This document shows, piece by piece, positions 8,400-17,639 of a stretch of DNA of 42,460 nucleotides. A model generated the notes under the pieces. That model saw nothing but the letters and a program-made list of their open reading frames with translations, made no database searches and was not told the origin of the DNA. Each line of letters begins with the position of its first letter. Within the stretch, counting starts at the first letter, position 1. The stretch covers positions 34,986-77,445 of the forward strand of contig RDEW01000079.1 in NCBI GenBank assembly GCA_011109175.1, in the 5' to 3' direction. The position numbers and the translations under genes were made by a program. This DNA comes from Dicyema japonicum. Taxonomy: Eukaryota; Dicyemida; Rhombozoa; Dicyemidae.

Positions 8400-9583
8400 A
8401 CTTTTGACGGGGTGTACGAACGAGGGTGCAGTCAGGAAGAGTTGTTCGAAAAGTGTTGCCTGCCTCTGGTGGGGAAGCTGTTTTCGGGGGAGGACAGTGT
8501 GGTGATGGTATACGGGGTGACTGGGTCGGGAAAGACACATACAATGATTGGGGAGAATAACAAGGGGGGTGTGCTGTCTAATTCGGTCAAGTACATGTTT
8601 GACTGTTCCAAGTCGAGTGAAGTGTGTGTCCTACATCGAAATTGACAACAACTACATCTACGACCTGCTGGAGGAGGAGTGAGTGGTGTCTCTAATGCGC
8701 AGACACCGACCTCCAAGAAGATCCGGGAGGACAAGTCCTGTTATGTGCACAACGTGGTGGAGAGGAGTGTGGCCGACTACTCTCAGACGATGGAAGTGCT
8801 GGCCCGAGGTTGGTAGTCCTCCCCAATGGTAGGAAACAAACGACGGCGAGTGCGCTCGACTGCCTCAATCCCACTTCCTCCCCGCAGTCATGCAATATTT
8901 ACCGTCAAGTTGAATGGGGTATGTCTCCTCATTCACTCACTAGGTCCCTGAGCTGTCCTTCGTAGACTATGCCGGCAGTGAAAGGGCGATTCGCACCAAC
9001 AACCAGGGTGCCACAGTCCGCGAGACAGGTTGTCTCTTCTCGTCACTCCTGGCCACATCAACAACTCTCTCATGGCTCTGAGCAGTTGGATTGAGTACAT
9101 CAAGGAGAATCCGATAAAGCTGCCAAGTTGACTACTCTTTTCAAGACATACTTCCACGGGGCAGGACATATGTCCATTATTGTGTGGTGCAAACCATCCG
9201 ACTACGAGGATAACATGGTACTCCATCTTCACTATCACAGAAAGTCATGCAGTTTGCACAGACTGCTACACAAGTCCACCTGTCCTACCCCACTCTCCAC
9301 AACTGTTGCAGTACTATCACTACTCTCACTCATAGATATCCCTCCTTTGGATGTCCTTCTCACACTAACACCCTTTGATTCCATGGACGACGTCGACCTC
9401 TTTTATGCCCGCCTGCAAGACGTCATTAGACAGGCAGGTGCCATCCTCCACTTTTCTCGCTCCCCTCCCACCATTAAGAACCACTCATTTCAAAGACACC
9501 CCTCAAAACTAATCGTCCCAGACCTCAAAAAAGTTAATGTCCCCCGTAACAAAAAAATGTTTAAAAGATTTTATTTGAATTAA
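8400..9583 (+). pseudogene. Kinesin-6 (KIF23/MKLP1-like) gene fragment with mini-introns
   Basis: The frame enters the motor domain at TFDGVYERGCSQEELF and gives the P-loop block YGVTGSGKTHTMIGE, then YIEIDNNYIYDLLEE, IREDKS, RGNKRRRV...RSHAIFTVKL, SFVDYAGSERAIRT, NNSLMALSSWIEYIKENP, KLTTLFKTYF and KVMQFAQTATQV. This is the order and wording of kinesin-6 motors, which cross-link midzone microtubules in cytokinesis. Six interruptions behave as introns of 23-25 nt: 8679-8702, 8809-8832, 8919-8943, 9029-9051, 9218-9240 and 9311-9335. Removing the second, third, fifth and sixth restores frame exactly; the second and fifth also recover the family's residue spacing. The first is one base out and the fourth has lost its AG. 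A frameshift before VSYIEI, a deletion before KLTTLF and a missing N-terminus argue for a pseudogene. An open frame continues to a stop at 9583. Confidence 0.85.
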
Positions 9584-9651
9584 AACTTTGAATTTGTTTT
9601 TTATTCAACAATCAATAGCCTTATTTTATTGGAGTATATTTTAGCGCGCGT

Positions 9652-9891
9652 ATGTGGTTCACCGTTTATGGTGGCGTTGATACAATCTTAAATTATATCC
9701 GAAAAGAACCATTAGTCAACATTCATCCAGTTGACCCCCCTGGACAGCGCTTCTTCCAAGTTCGTGCACTTTCCCGGTGGCGGCTCATCATCTCCGGAGA
9801 TGTTGAGGAAAATTCTCGACCTAGAAAGAAGCTCAATATATTGAGACTGAATATCAACGGAGTTAGAGGCAAGCGCGATCCTGCATTTTAG
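9652..9891 (+). pseudogene. LINE ORF start with degenerate 2A-like peptide and APE endonuclease start
   Basis: The 79-residue frame ends in ISGDVEENSRPRKK (residues 48-60) followed by LNILRLNINGVRGK. SGDVEENPGP is the ribosome-skipping 2A-like motif found at the N-terminus of several animal non-LTR retrotransposons. Here NPGP has become NSRP, which should abolish skipping. The LxILxxNINGxRxK stretch right after it is the first beta-strand of an apurinic-type (APE) endonuclease. A stop follows at 9889-9891, so the endonuclease is cut off. The RT pieces at 10300 and 11108 probably belong to the same or a similar LINE. Confidence 0.6.
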
Positions 9892-10069
9892 CGCCCTAAA
9901 ATCTAAGAAGATCAATTTCTACTAAATGTTGAATTTTTATTGTTATATTTTTTTTTATAAATTATTAAAAAATTAGAAGTATAATTTTCGTAATTGTAAC
10001 ATAAAGTTCACTTAGAAGACCTGCTGCTTCGATATATATTGTTAAAACAACTCTGCCCACTTCAGATTT

Positions 10070-10303
10070 GTGGACTTTGAGATTTCACATCGTGATATTG
10101 TCCACATGTTATTAACCACTCGTGATGCTGTCGATTGGTTTGCCAAATATCGGCTGATACTAAACTCGATGGCTTGTAGTTCTTGTGGAGAAAATTGCAC
10201 CCTTGTTGCATACGTTCAACGGGAGAAGTGTGGAAAGCCATTCGGCACGTGGCGAGGGGTGACGCAAGCGAAACTGCAGAAGAATATGATTAAACAGATG
10301 TGA
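10070..10303 (+). pseudogene. Merlin/ISXO2-like transposase N-terminal fragment
   Basis: The frame reads RDIVHMLLTTRDAVDWFAKY, then MACSSCGENCTL and a KCGKPFGTWRG stretch. An AVxWxxxxxLI helix, then CxxCG, then a DGxxWRC-like segment is the N-terminal zinc-binding layout of Merlin/IS1016-ISXO2-like transposases seen in many invertebrates. Only about 75 residues remain and the DDE part is absent. The assignment rests on motif spacing and is moderate. Confidence 0.45.
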
Positions 10304-10563
10304 ACAACCTAATCAAATTCTACGCGAAGATAGCTCACAAGGAGCACAGAAAATCGGATACACTCACTTCTAACAGAAGACTTAAGAAACGGTCCGCACC
10401 TTTTTTTTTCTTGGCAATAGAGGTGGTGGATACTTTACATTCCACAAAAACGACGTTCTTTCACGGTCCGGACAAAATACCGGTCATTCTATTTAAAAAT
10501 CTTGGTGAAAAAGAAGTCGCATTTCTAACAGCTATCTTTAACTATTCGATCAACCATAATTAA
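10300..10563 (+). pseudogene. LINE reverse transcriptase N-terminal fragment
   Basis: The end of this frame reads EVVDTLHSTKTTFFHGPDKI followed by PVILFKNLGEKEVAFLTAIF and NYSI. GPDxIPxxLxKxLG with a following LxxIFNxSI is the finger region that opens the RT domain in APE-type LINEs. The catalytic boxes are missing. The following sequence switches to the tail of a different (RLE-type) retrotransposon at about 10600. Confidence 0.6.
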
Positions 10564-10599
10564 TGAGAGCTATGGAACTGTGATCTTTTTTTGATAACT

Positions 10600-10770
10600 T
10601 CATCAATACCTCCGGAATCGTCGGCAAGGCTGCTGCTCAACTCCTCACCGACATTGGCAGGAAAATCTTTTCAAAAACATACGACTGGAGGGAGACGAGC
10701 TGGCTTTCCAGCGAATCTCGGTCGCTGTGCTCCTCGGAAACTGCCACTCAATACGCAGCGCGGCGTCGTT
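10600..10770 (+). pseudogene. RLE-type retrotransposon C-terminal tail
   Basis: With one or two frame slips this reads SGIVGKAAAQLLTDIGRKI, then FSKTYD and AFQRISVAVLLGNCHSI. The IGxxI...QRISVAI.RGNAxSI ending is the extreme C-terminus of the RLE-type polyproteins whose RT and endonuclease lie at 20090-24110. Only the last 55 or so residues remain. A collapsed hAT element abuts it on the right. Confidence 0.55.
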
Positions 10771-10774
10771 GAGC

Positions 10775-11082
10775 TGACCCTCAGGCTCTCGACTTTTCTC
10801 TCAGTTTTTAATTTTTGTTTATTAAAAAAAACTTCATCAATATTTGGTTTTAAATTGCTGCATCCTATCATAAGAATTGATTTTAAGTGTCTGTCAGTCA
10901 ATCTTGCACGATGGGCAGACTGAATATATTTCATCCTCGAAAACGTTTGCTCACATTGGTAAGTTGTGCCAAATATAGAAATCATCTTTATCGCAAAATT
11001 CTTAGTCTCGGAAACTCATCATCCTTGAGATATTTGTAGAACTCAGCGAGTTTGGCCCGCGGGCCGTAGTTGGTGACCCCTG
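10775..11082 (-). mobile_element. Internally deleted hAT element
   Basis: On the minus strand the sequence starts at 11082 with CAGGGGTCACCAACTACGGC and then CCGCGGGCC, a typical hAT terminal repeat. Within 30 bases it joins LAEFYKYLKDDEFPRL and then the C-terminal dimerisation block MISIFGTTYQCEQTFSRMKY, with HRARLTDRHLKSIL. One base is missing between these two parts. The 5' end is thus fused to the last 100 codons of the gene, with everything between deleted, as in MITE-like derivatives. The second terminal repeat was not found. Confidence 0.7.
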
Positions 11083-11107
11083 TTCTAAGTGGACGAAGGG
11101 GAAGGGT

Positions 11108-11650
11108 GTGCCTCGGTGGGCTATAGTTTACGCCTCGACTCCTGCCCAACGGTGTACCCCAAGGATCCCCTTATCCCCAGCACTCTTCAACCTCTTCCTG
11201 GAAGATCTCCCGCCCCCCATCGACAATAATGATGTTATCCTATCTTATGCGGATGACATCGTATTGGCCTCACGGGACCGGGACATCCAGAAGGCTTCTG
11301 AAAGGCTCCAAGCCAACTTGGATCGACTCAACGTTTGGCTAACGGATAACCGACCGAAGTCCGTAACGTCCTTTTTCACATCTGATAAAAGATTGGGAAG
11401 GAAGACAGTCGATTTGACTCTGAACAACGTGCCCATTCCCTTCACCAGAAGTCAGACGGTGCTAGGGGTAATCCTTGACATGCACCTCTGCTTCTCGCCA
11501 CAAGCAGACAACCTACTTCGCAAATGTGAAAAGAAAACGAACGTACTCAGAAGTCTATCCGGTTTATGGAGAAACGGTTCTCACCCGGTATTGGCGAATA
11601 TCTATCGCCAACACTTTGAACCGTCTCTAGTCCGGATAAGTTTTGTTAAA
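11108..11650 (+). pseudogene. LINE reverse transcriptase palm/thumb
   Basis: After an initial frame slip this reads GVPQGSPLSPALFNLFLEDL, then VILSYADDIVLASRDRDIQK, an ERLQANLDRLNVWL helix, and QTVLGVILDMHLCFSPQADN. GVPQGSPLSPxLF and YADD with an intact Asp pair are the core RT boxes of APE-type LINEs. The frame is open from 11108, and conserved thumb sequence ends near HFEPSLV. The reading then runs into unrelated sequence at about 11640. It lacks the finger region and endonuclease, so it is a fragment despite the intact active site. Confidence 0.75.
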
Positions 11651-11900
11651 AAGCCACAAATACATCCATTCCACAATTGTCTCATCCTGAACCCTTTGAT
11701 GGAAAAAAATATGCTTTTTCTAAGCGTGAGAATATTTTGCAATTAAAATCTGTCCCGATTATTGGAAAAAGTGAAGAGAATAATAGTAAATTAATTTTTT
11801 CGACCTGTTTTTTCCTCTACTCCAATTTCGGATGTCCAATGTGATACAGAAGAGAAATGCCGTTTAGCTTATTTTAATTTCTCCAAGTGTATCACCTTTA

Positions 11901-12438
11901 ATGGATCCTCATATCCCCGAAGAATGTTTAACTATTCCGACTGGCGATGCCTCTGCAGTGGTTTGTGAATCTCCTGGTGAAGGGATGAATATTATTGAAA
12001 AGAAAGATTCAGGTGAGTATATATCAGAGTATATTGAACTAGTTGTGAAAGATTCTAGCTCAGTTTATGTAATTCCGGAACAACCAGTAACTAAATACAC
12101 AAAATATCAAATTGTTAAAGACACTGTGACCGAAACAGTGGTTGACCCTTCTTGTGAAACAGAATCTGAGTATTCACTGTTTAATGGAGGTTTTTCTTAG
12201 GAGAAATAAATTTCGTGTAAAAAATCTCGTAAGAAAAATCAAACCAGTCAAGATCTCTCAAGATATCAATCTTCCAAAGTGTGGGACTATGAGTACGGAC
12301 TATGTCAGTGATGAAACACTGAAAACGTTCTTCAAAGAGAACAAAATACTTTACGGTCCATTTAAAAGATTTACTCGTTCTACCTATCTTAGAACATGCA
12401 AAAAACTATATTACTTTCAAACTACGTATAAAAAATAA
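11901..12438 (+). CDS. Unrecognised two-exon gene with 31-nt intron
   Basis: Exon 1 runs from ATG 11901 (MDPHIPEECLTIPTGDASAV...) to 12169. A GT...AG segment of 31 nt (12170-12200) follows. Exon 2 (12201-12438) continues in phase as ERNKFRVKNLVRKIKPVKIS... to a TAA at 12436-12438, giving 168 residues. Without splicing each half is cut short. Exon 1 is acidic and Val/Ser/Thr-rich, exon 2 is basic (many Lys and Arg), which suggests a modular, possibly nucleic-acid-binding protein. I do not recognise a domain. It is convergent with the mtHsp70 fragment, whose stop codon is about 80 bp downstream, and its last 66 bases recur at 320-390 in the duplicated block. Upstream exons may exist in 11640-11890 but could not be placed. 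Confidence 0.4.
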
Positions 12439-13386
12439 ATGAGATATTAAACTAATTGATAAAACAAGTGAAAAAATTAGGCCAACAACTAAGGTTATTT
12501 ATTCTGCCCTTCCTGACCTCATGAATCATTCTTATTATCAGTTTTATTTTCGCTTTGACTATTTCTCTCATCAGCCATTTTTCGATAAATATTCTCAAAC
12601 ACTCGCAGTGAACTCGACTGTAATTCGTTTGTAGAATTCTTCAATTCATCCAACCCCACATTCTCCTTCTTTAACATCTCCTTCACTTTCTCGACCTTCT
12701 CCTTCAACTGGTCAGAATCTTCCTGAGACATTTTGTCTTTAAATTCAATCACTTAGATTCTGTGTCGTGAACAATCCCATCAGCAGAATTACAAGCTTCA
12801 ACGCGTTCCTACAATGAATTAATATGATTGCAGAAAACTCTTCTCTCAGAATCCATTTTAAAAAAATTTGTCCGTCCTCAACCATTCGCTCAATATCCTC
12901 TTTACTGAGGCCTCCGGAGGATTTCAAAATGACTGGAACTAATAAAATGAGGAATACTTTGCTGTTCCTTTCCAGTTCCTTTATCTCTTGCACTTACATT
13001 GACTATTCCATTCGCATCAATATCAAAAGTGACCTCTATTTGAGGAATTCCTCGAGGTGCTGGTGGGATCCCAACCTTGGATAATATTAAAAACTTAAAA
13101 CCAAAAAGCTGAGATTCTTTGATATAATTTGTACTCGGCATCAAAAAATTTGATTCAACAACAAAAATTATTTTAAATAATAAGAGAGGCTTCGGAGAAA
13201 ACATATGGTGACCTTCGGCATTCCTGCCCTTTCGGTTCAGCACACACGCTCGCCTCTCTACACTCCAAGGTTAAAACTTACCGTCTACCTGCCACCCATC
13301 ATTATCTTCTCTAGACCTCAGGGAGGCTTTGAGGGACAATTCCTGGGAGTTGGAGAGCTCCTCTCGCCATCTACCATAGCTAGCCA
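12372..13386. repeat. About 1-kb duplicated block, copy 2
   Basis: Counterpart of 320-1330. Here the block continues leftward into the first exon of the unrecognised gene, so this copy is closer to the ancestral arrangement. It ends near 13386, where minus-strand LINE sequence takes over. Confidence 0.85.
12519..13075 (-). pseudogene. Mitochondrial Hsp70 C-terminal fragment, copy 2
   Basis: Reading leftward from 13075 one finds [86 protein letters not shown] and a lid tail ending ADERNSQSENK...KNDS with stop at 12519. This is the C-terminal third of an HSPA9/mtHsp70 chaperone. A 25-nt GT...AG segment at 12933-12957 sits between KEQQ and SSGGLS, and a 30-nt one at 12809-12838 between SERR and ERVEAC. 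Removing them restores the family's residue count. One base is lost after DTESK, and a base is lost before the SERR exon end in both copies. Upstream of VGIP the match stops, so the ATPase domain is absent. Confidence 0.85.
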
Positions 13387-13399
13387 GATGGCTCGTCTT

Positions 13400-13870
13400 C
13401 TGACTTCTTAAGCGCGTCTACGTACTTCTCCCTGTCTCTCAGAAGGCCAAGCATGGACGCCGTGGTCAATCGGGTAACACATGGCGTTAAAAACGCGAAC
13501 CAGGCACCTCTCCTCAAGTGGAAAGCACGCAACGCGCCTAATCGCTGCATTGCACGCATTTTAGTACGTGCAATGTGATCATCAAACTTACGGACTGCTT
13601 GAAGAGCACGCCCAAGTAAGTCATCCGATAAAATACAGCGATTGCTGACTCTCTTAGCGATAACCTAGGGATAAAATTAGTGTAACCCCTCGTCTTTTTA
13701 CAGACTTTAAGGACACTGCACTTGTCCGCACACATCTTTAATCCCTACTCCCACACCAGTTTACAAGCCATCCACAAACCTGTAGCCTACGACACGCACA
13801 CTCGGGTTTCATCGACTGATCCAGAGATAATGTCGTCTGCATAGATCACCATTTCTGTACGAGCATTGGC
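13400..13870 (-). pseudogene. LINE reverse transcriptase fragment
   Basis: On the minus strand the order is EMVIYADDIIS (YADD box, about 13829-13846), then CADKCSVLKVCKKTRGYTNF, YRMTYLGVLFKQSV and DDHIARTKMRAMQRLGALRA. YADD, a short Cys/Lys hairpin, YLGVxx and a helix with HxxRxxxxxxxL is the palm-to-thumb order in APE-type LINE RTs. Several frameshifts are present. It is a different lineage from the RT at 11108, judging by the sequence after YLGV. Confidence 0.6.
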
Positions 13871-13879
13871 TGGCATAGG

Positions 13880-14880
13880 CGCTGAGGCATAAAGACATTG
13901 AATAGTGTGGATCAATTTCGTCATATAACGGATATCTTGGCCGACTGGCGCCAAAATACATGATCGCCTTCTGATGGTCTATCCTCGTCGTTTTTATTTT
14001 CTTTTTTTTCATTTTTATACCCAAGAGACAATGTTTTTGAAAGCTTCCTTTCTCTTTTTCTCAAGTTCGTCATCACTGTCATGTTCCAAATCCTCTTTTT
14101 CTGTATCATCACTGTTATGTCCCACAAGCTCTTTTCGATGTGTTTCACTAACTGAATTGCAATTCTTGATTCCCATCTGCTTTGTTGTCGAGTGAATAGT
14201 GTAATTATAATCCTCGACAATATCTTTGATAATATTGACATAACGTCAAAAACAATTTTTTGATTCACTGGTCGAGAAATCCAACCTTTTACACTCTTAT
14301 TAAATCTAAAATTAATTAATACAGAAAACAATTTTCTATATGTCCCTGTACCCAAGGGGTCCGTGGTCTTCCAAATACGTGCGAAATACTATACTTCTCG
14401 CATAGTTCGTCCATCTTGGAATTCTTAAATTCTTTTCCGTTATCAGTATGCAGGATGATAGGTGGTCCAACAAAATAAATAATCCGTTGTAAGCTAGAAC
14501 AACCTCATCGGCAGATTTCGTTTTAATAACCTCAACCATGGCATATTTAAAAAAGAATCTATCACATTTAATACCTAGCTATTTATTAATATTTAAATAC
14601 CATGAATATGAGTCGTTCAACGATGAATAACGTCGTAAATCGACTAAGTCTGCAATATATCGTCACGTGGTCTGCTCGCAATGATGGGTGTGATCTCTTG
14701 TTTTGATGTTCACTAATCGTTTTGACTAATTTTAAATAAAGAAACGTATTTGACAAAAGTTACATCTACCGATAGTCTCTGCAATCTCTATCCTTCTCAA
14801 ATTATAATACTGCATCTTAGCTTGTATGCAGCCTATCCCTCCCAAAATTATTTTTATTGTGCTCGGTCTAGTGAAATAAC
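13880..14880 (-). pseudogene. Ginger-like integrase/transposase, minus strand
   Basis: From right to left: a zinc-binding remnant (EIAETIGRCNFCQ), RYIADLVDLRRYSSLNDS, FKYAMVEVIKTKSADEVV, PPIILHTDNGKEFKNSKM with the second catalytic Asp, FGRPRTPWVQGH where the catalytic-Glu block begins, and a C-terminal RYPLYDEIDPHYS. The same blocks in the same order occur at 18434-19750. This gypsy-type integrase is typical of Ginger2/KRBA2-like DNA transposons. At least three frameshifts break it. No terminal repeats were located on either side. Confidence 0.7.
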
Positions 14881-15009
14881 ACTTTAATAAACCTCTATCT
14901 TTTCTTTTTTATCTAAACGCTTGAGACATCATTTTATTTATTTAACCCCATTCCCCGAATTTGAGGAATGCGGCACAAGAAAACCACAGACCTCTTAGGG
15001 TCACACAAA

Positions 15010-15200
15010 GTTAAGGATGGAGTTAATCTTGTGTGATCTCCTTACAGCGGCGAGGTTTTTGCATTCCAGGACGACGTGCGTTACTGTGTGTCGTCCCTCA
15101 AGGCAGATTGGACAGGACGGGTCGACATCCTTGTCCAATTTGTTTTGATAGCGCGGAGTAGGGATGATCCCACAGCGAAATCTTGCGAGTTCGACCCGAG
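15010..15200 (-). pseudogene. LINE C-terminal zinc-knuckle fragment
   Basis: The minus strand reads LARFRCGIIPTPRYQNKLDK, then CPICLEGRHTVTHVVLEC. An LxRxRxG entry followed by CxxC...HxxxxC is the C-terminal zinc-knuckle of many APE-type LINE polyproteins. Only about 60 residues remain. Confidence 0.65.
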
Positions 15201-16057
15201 ATCATCATCAACGGGAAGTAAGGAATTTCATTTAAAGACAATTAATCTGGCTATTCTCTTAAGACGCATTCGCTGGACTGCTCTATTATCGCAGACACTC
15301 AAATCCAACCCAGACCTTTGGTTGGTAGGCCCATAAACACGCATATTCGAGAATCACGTACCCTGACCGTAAAGAGGAAATGTACTAAAGACACACTTGG
15401 TCGATGATTAACTACATATTTATCTAATTAAACCAATATAGACTTCTCTTTTCTCTGGTTTTGTCACAGTCCGTCCACCATATCATCACACAAAATTGAT
15501 ATGGACTCTAGACAAGTGTGCGCGGCACACCGTTTGACAACCTCTGGAGTAGACCCTCAGCTATCGTCAGGGAAATGAGTCCTACAAAAAAAGTTCTCTT
15601 GAAATACATCGACAAATCTAACCGCAATGCAGAGGATTATATTAAATCAATTCTGAATTAAAAGTGTTCATATTTAAGTGTAAAAATGCTTCTGTGTTTT
15701 TATCAAAAAAATAGCAGATCTCTACGTGTGTAGAACCAATCTACCTGCTTTTTTAAGGACTAATCTATCGTATGCTGTTTGACTATATTAACTTGCTCGC
15801 CTTCTCTACATTTTTTTTTCACGTCAAGCTAAGAAATCATGTGACGTCGTCTTAAGATGTAGCACCAACTGTGCAGATGAGAAAATTAATTCATGAATTT
15901 AAAAATATAGTTATCTGTCAATTTTGCCGTTTTATAAGCTTTTTGGAATCAAAAATGGTGTCAGACCTCCCATATTCAACAATTTTTCCATAAAAAAACT
16001 TAAAAAAAAATTGAATTCTAGAATTTTTTCTTCCAGTAGGATTTTGAATCTGAGTTC

Positions 16058-16348
16058 ATGCCTGGATTACAGGAAGAGGAGGACATTAAAAAGTTGAAAA
16101 CAACAAAATCGACTAAAATGTGTCAAATAAGTCAAAAGTTGAGCTGTGAGTTCAAATGTTGTAGATGGACAGTACTAAGAAGATGGGTAGTTACAATATT
16201 CTCTGATTATCAAAGTGGAAAGCCGCAGCAAAATTACTTTTATCTAACACCTGGAAGCAGTTCTTATCCAAAGGCAACAAAAATGGTGAGGACAACCACT
16301 ATTCATGCCAGTCCCATATACGAATCCTTGTTTAATGCATTATTATAA
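16058..16348 (+). CDS. Unrecognised small open frame in duplicated unit
   Basis: A 96-codon frame starts MPGLQEEEDIKKLKTTKSTK and ends IHASPIYESLFNALL. A TTCTTCCAG just upstream could be a splice acceptor leading into DFESEFMPGLQ. In copy B (25231 onward) the same frame is broken by a 1.2-kb insertion and small indels. No domain is recognised. It may be a relic of a host gene or simply chance. Confidence 0.25.
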   Translation: MPGLQEEEDIKKLKTTKSTKMCQISQKLSCEFKCCRWTVLRRWVVTIFSDYQSGKPQQNYFYLTPGSSSYPKATKMVRTTTIHASPIYESLFNALL

Positions 16349-16389
16349 ACTAGAGATCAAAAATCCAACAAAAAAGAAATAAACGTGAA

Positions 16390-16660
16390 ATTTTAATAAA
16401 AATAGGCAAAAAATAGGCTTTTGTATAAAATCCAAAAGTATTAAATGGTTGAAAAAAAGATTAAATTATTGTAAAAATAGACACAATTCAATTACAGAAT
16501 ATCGAATATTATATGAAATTCTGTAAGTCACCAATATATTTAATCAATTTTAATACGAACACAAACCATTAATATAATAGAACAAAATTTGATAAATAAA
16601 GAAAACAATGCACAACAAGAAACGAACCACGAGTAGTAACCTGGTAATCTTATTACATTT
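16390..16660. repeat. Dispersed AT-rich repeat, copy 2
   Basis: Same repeat as 5800-6060 and 26775-27030, with a recognisable AATATCGAATATTATATGAA core and a GCACAACAAGAAACGAACCA end. It lies inside the large duplication. Confidence 0.7.
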
Positions 16661-17600
16661 GGTTTTCCAGATAAAATTAACTATAATAAAATTAATATTT
16701 TATTATAATATAATTTAAATTATTCATTTCTGAGTTTGAGCTCGTGACATTAGTGGCAGATTGTGTGGATTAGATTTATTGTTTCTGATGATGAATTCAA
16801 AGCACAAGTCAAAGAAATATCGAAAGACCTTATTATATCCCCTCAAATAATTTGCGCAATTTAATACCCTGTGTTCCATCTGACGACACAGTTCAAAAAA
16901 TTGCCTACATTTTTTAGATAATACACTAATTTTTAAAGATTTTTTAATTTGATAAGGAAGCTTAAATCACAAAAATGGTAATGTTCTAAAACAACTCAAA
17001 TTTTAGCGCTAAGAAGCATATATCTTTTAATATAAATTATTGAAAATAATTATTTAAAACTAAAAAAACGTTGATACAAAAGAGCAGATAAGGAGACTTG
17101 GATCACATACTAATCCTCTAGAGGATTACTCGACAGTGCCTTTATTTACAGAGCTTTTATCGACAGAACATTTATCAAAAGAGCTTTTAGCTAAAAATGA
17201 TATCAAGAGTTTCTTTGAAGGTCGTGGCATTGCTAGTTTCAAAAGAGCGGACCATGCCACGGGGACGCTAGGAATGAATGCTAAAAATTTTCAGAAATCG
17301 AGTTATAATCATTATATATTTTCTATAAATATTAATGTTTTTGAATAAATAAAAATATCGAATTATTTTCATCAGCGTGTTCTGCATGCTGTTCTGTTGT
17401 TGTGGTGTTGCTTTTTTCGACATTTGATTATTATTTTTTATTCAACATTTTTTTAAAGATAATTTTGTATATGCATTTTATTGCAGATTAAATATTGGGT
17501 ACATGTAGAATATCTTGAAAAAAGTTATTTTACAAGTTAATTTGTGTCCATTGTATTAATAATTTCAATTGAATGCATCTTTTTAAATAATATCTTTCCC
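16661..17600. other. AT-rich spacer in duplicated unit
   Basis: No gene is supported. Between 17119 and 17195 short imperfect repeats of the type TTTATCGACAGA and AAAAGAGCTTTTA occur, also present in copy B at about 27450-27510. The 70-codon frame at 17136-17348 covers these repeats, is not conserved in copy B's frame, and is probably not a gene. Confidence 0.4.
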
Positions 17601-17639
17601 ATTTCTTTCAATTTAATGCATCTTTTTAAATAATATCTT

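Noticed and set aside
8055-8734. Long minus-strand open frames (up to 161 codons) across 8055-8734
   Set aside because: They overlap the kinesin coding strand in antisense; the plus strand has unambiguous kinesin motifs.
13075-13140. A further 26-nt mini-intron immediately upstream of VGIPPAPRG in mtHsp70 copy 2
   Set aside because: A GT...AG segment of that size exists, but the residues before it do not match mtHsp70 in any frame, so a breakpoint is the simpler reading.
17136-17348. 70-codon open frame MPLFTELLSTEHLSKELLAK
   Set aside because: It simply reads through short imperfect repeats, and the frame is not preserved in copy B.
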